Shown here: positions 62,854-64,000 of the stretch, in pieces
How the letters are laid out: each line of letters begins with the position of its first letter
Numbering within the stretch: the stretch's first letter is position 1
From: Jeotgalibacillus terrae
GTDB taxonomy: Bacteria > Bacillota > Bacilli > Bacillales > Jeotgalibacillaceae
Assembly (NCBI RefSeq): GCF_016908195.1
Contig: NZ_JAFBDK010000016.1
Span: forward strand, 26,335 to 90,334
Direction of reading: 5' to 3'
DNA length: 64,000 nt
The notes under the pieces: generated by a model
Database searches by the model: none
What the model saw: the letters and a program-made list of their open reading frames with translations, nothing else
What the model was told of the DNA's origin: nothing
Made by a program: the position numbers and the translations under genes

Positions 62854-63822
62854 ATGAATGTAACAGGTATTCATCATGTATCAGCCATCACATCGGCTGC
62901 TGAGAAAAATCATAAATTTTTTACACAGGTATTAGGCATGCGCCTCGTTAAAAGAACTGTTAACCAGGATAGCACGTCATCTTATCACTTATTTTATGCG
63001 GATGCGGTGGGCAGTCCGGGAACAGATATGACGTATTTTGATATCCCGATGGCGGGGCGCACGTATCCAGGCGTTTCAAGTATCTCGAATACAGCATTCC
63101 GCGTACCAACAACAGAGTCACTTCACTACTGGAAAGAACGTTTCAACGAGCTGAATGTGCGTCATGATGACATTGAAAAGCGTGCGGGTCGTGACACACT
63201 TTACTTTGAAGATGAAGAAGGATCACGCCTGATGCTGGTTGCGGATAATGGCGAGGCAGGCGTCGCACCGGGTGTACCATGGACAGGTGCTGATGTACCA
63301 AAAGAACACGCGATTGTGGGACTTGGACCTGTGACGCTGACGGTCCGCCGTGCAGATAAAACCATTGCTGTTCTAGAGAACGTGCTTGGTTTTGAAAAAG
63401 TGGGTGAATACCCGAACCGCGCAGGTGCTGCTCTTCCGGCAATTCAGGTCATGTCAGTTGCTGAGGGTGGAACTGGTGCAGAAGTGCATATCGAAGAGCG
63501 TCCTGACCTGCCGCCGGAGCGTCCGGGCCGTGGAAGTGTTCACCATGTAGCCTTCCGAGTGCCGACTTTTGAAGACTATGAAAAGTGGGATGAGCGAATC
63601 CGCAGCTTCGGATTCATGACGTCAGGAGAAGTGGACCGCTATTACTTCCGTTCGATCTATTTCCGTGAATCAAACGGTATTCTGTTTGAGCTTGCGACAG
63701 ATGAGCCGGGCTTTGCAACGGATGAAGACATGGAGCACCTTGGTGAGGAACTGGCACTGCCGCCATTCCTTGAGCCAAAGCGCGCTCAGATCGAAGCTAG
63801 CTTAAGACCGCTTAACATGTAA
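62854..63822 (+). CDS. mhqA: ring-cleaving dioxygenase, MhqA type
   Basis: A 322-residue vicinal-oxygen-chelate protein with two glyoxalase modules (about 1-130 and 150-285). Putative metal ligands include HHVSAIT at the start, HHVAFRVP in the second module and the Glu in FRESNGILFELATDEPGF. B. subtilis MhqA and MhqO detoxify quinone or hydroquinone compounds under MhqR control, and the two MhqR-type operators here support the same role. ATG 62854 follows AGGAG by 8 bp; the GTG at 62845 overlaps the ribosome site. Confidence 0.9.
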   Translation: MNVTGIHHVSAITSAAEKNHKFFTQVLGMRLVKRTVNQDSTSSYHLFYADAVGSPGTDMTYFDIPMAGRTYPGVSSISNTAFRVPTTESLHYWKERFNELNVRHDDIEKRAGRDTLYFEDEEGSRLMLVADNGEAGVAPGVPWTGADVPKEHAIVGLGPVTLTVRRADKTIAVLENVLGFEKVGEYPNRAGAALPAIQVMSVAEGGTGAEVHIEERPDLPPERPGRGSVHHVAFRVPTFEDYEKWDERIRSFGFMTSGEVDRYYFRSIYFRESNGILFELATDEPGFATDEDMEHLGEELALPPFLEPKRAQIEASLRPLNM

Positions 63823-63835
63823 AAAATGTTTGTCT

Positions 63836-63866
63836 GCCGTCCGGCTAGTGCCGGGCGGTTTTTTTG
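63836..63866 (+). terminator. terminator of mhqA
   Basis: GCCGTCCGG / CCGGGCGGT with a T-rich tail. The remaining bases to 64000 hold no gene or element I can support. Confidence 0.9.
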
Positions 63867-64000
63867 GGGAGGGAGCAGGTCATTTGTCATGATTTCCGGA
63901 ACAAGCGTAAGCGTCAAACGAACCACACCTTCTGTTGTCTAGCCTTCCGTGACAAAATGAAGGAAATCAAATATGTAACCAACGTGTTCAATCAAGCTAC

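Noticed and set aside
63867..64000. Window end after mhqA
   Set aside because: No gene, hairpin or 21-bp periodicity that I can support.

Overview
The window looks like a chromosomal segment of a low- to mid-GC, spore-forming member of the Bacillaceae/Planococcaceae. The evidence is: strong AGGAGG-type ribosome sites with ATG, GTG and TTG starts; perfect CcpA (cre) and Fur sites; sporulation genes (gerQ, rsfA, sda, a sporulation-kinase-like histidine kinase); a bacillithiol deacetylase; coproheme decarboxylase HemQ; and a gene order that follows the Bacillus subtilis ywd-ywf-ywg-ywh-ywi region. A genus cannot be fixed from sequence alone. I see no rRNA, tRNA, phage, transposase or CRISPR.

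Layout. 1-9.9 kb is sugar use: a secreted GH16 beta-glucanase with its LacI-type regulator, an alpha-glucoside PTS permease with an endonuclease/phosphatase-fold hydrolase, a DUF2254 membrane protein and a TPR-like protein. 10-21.7 kb holds a secreted zinc peptidase, threonine catabolism (kbl and an SDR-type tdh, on either side of a complete oppABCDF peptide importer) and small proteins. 21.8-29 kb holds an orphan PAS histidine kinase, a YjiH transporter under a cre site, the checkpoint peptide Sda, a Cof phosphatase, fructokinase and yojF-bshB2. 29-37 kb holds pdxK, a DUF4230 protein, ung, the ywdI/ywdK/gerQ cluster, a sigma/anti-sigma pair, hemQ and pta. 37-41 kb is a Fur-controlled ferric iron importer (fbpABC) sitting inside the otherwise conserved hemQ-pta-lipL order. 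41-49 kb holds lipL, rsfA, the ywfO-like HD hydrolase, ywgA and the fruRKA operon. 49-57 kb holds ywhB, ywhD, pbpG, speEB and ywiB-argS. 57-64 kb holds a cyclase-fold protein, a peroxiredoxin, the sulfur-recycling run yrrT-luxS-mccA-mccB and an MhqR-controlled dioxygenase.

The non-coding DNA is the most unusual part. (1) Seven intergenic loci carry degenerate tandem arrays with a strict 21-bp period (two helical turns). Most loci have their own core word, and the arrays typically begin just past a gene 3' end. (2) Eight intergenic copies of an approximately 125-bp element (called R1 here) form a long hairpin. Its stems differ in sequence from copy to copy but remain complementary, including the outermost stem at the junction with flanking DNA. 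(3) Three copies of a second, unrelated approximately 120-bp hairpin element (R2) show the same compensatory changes. These are the best candidates for an undescribed system. Otherwise the genes are a coherent set of carbon-regulated uptake systems, iron uptake, polyamine synthesis, spore functions and reverse transsulfuration.
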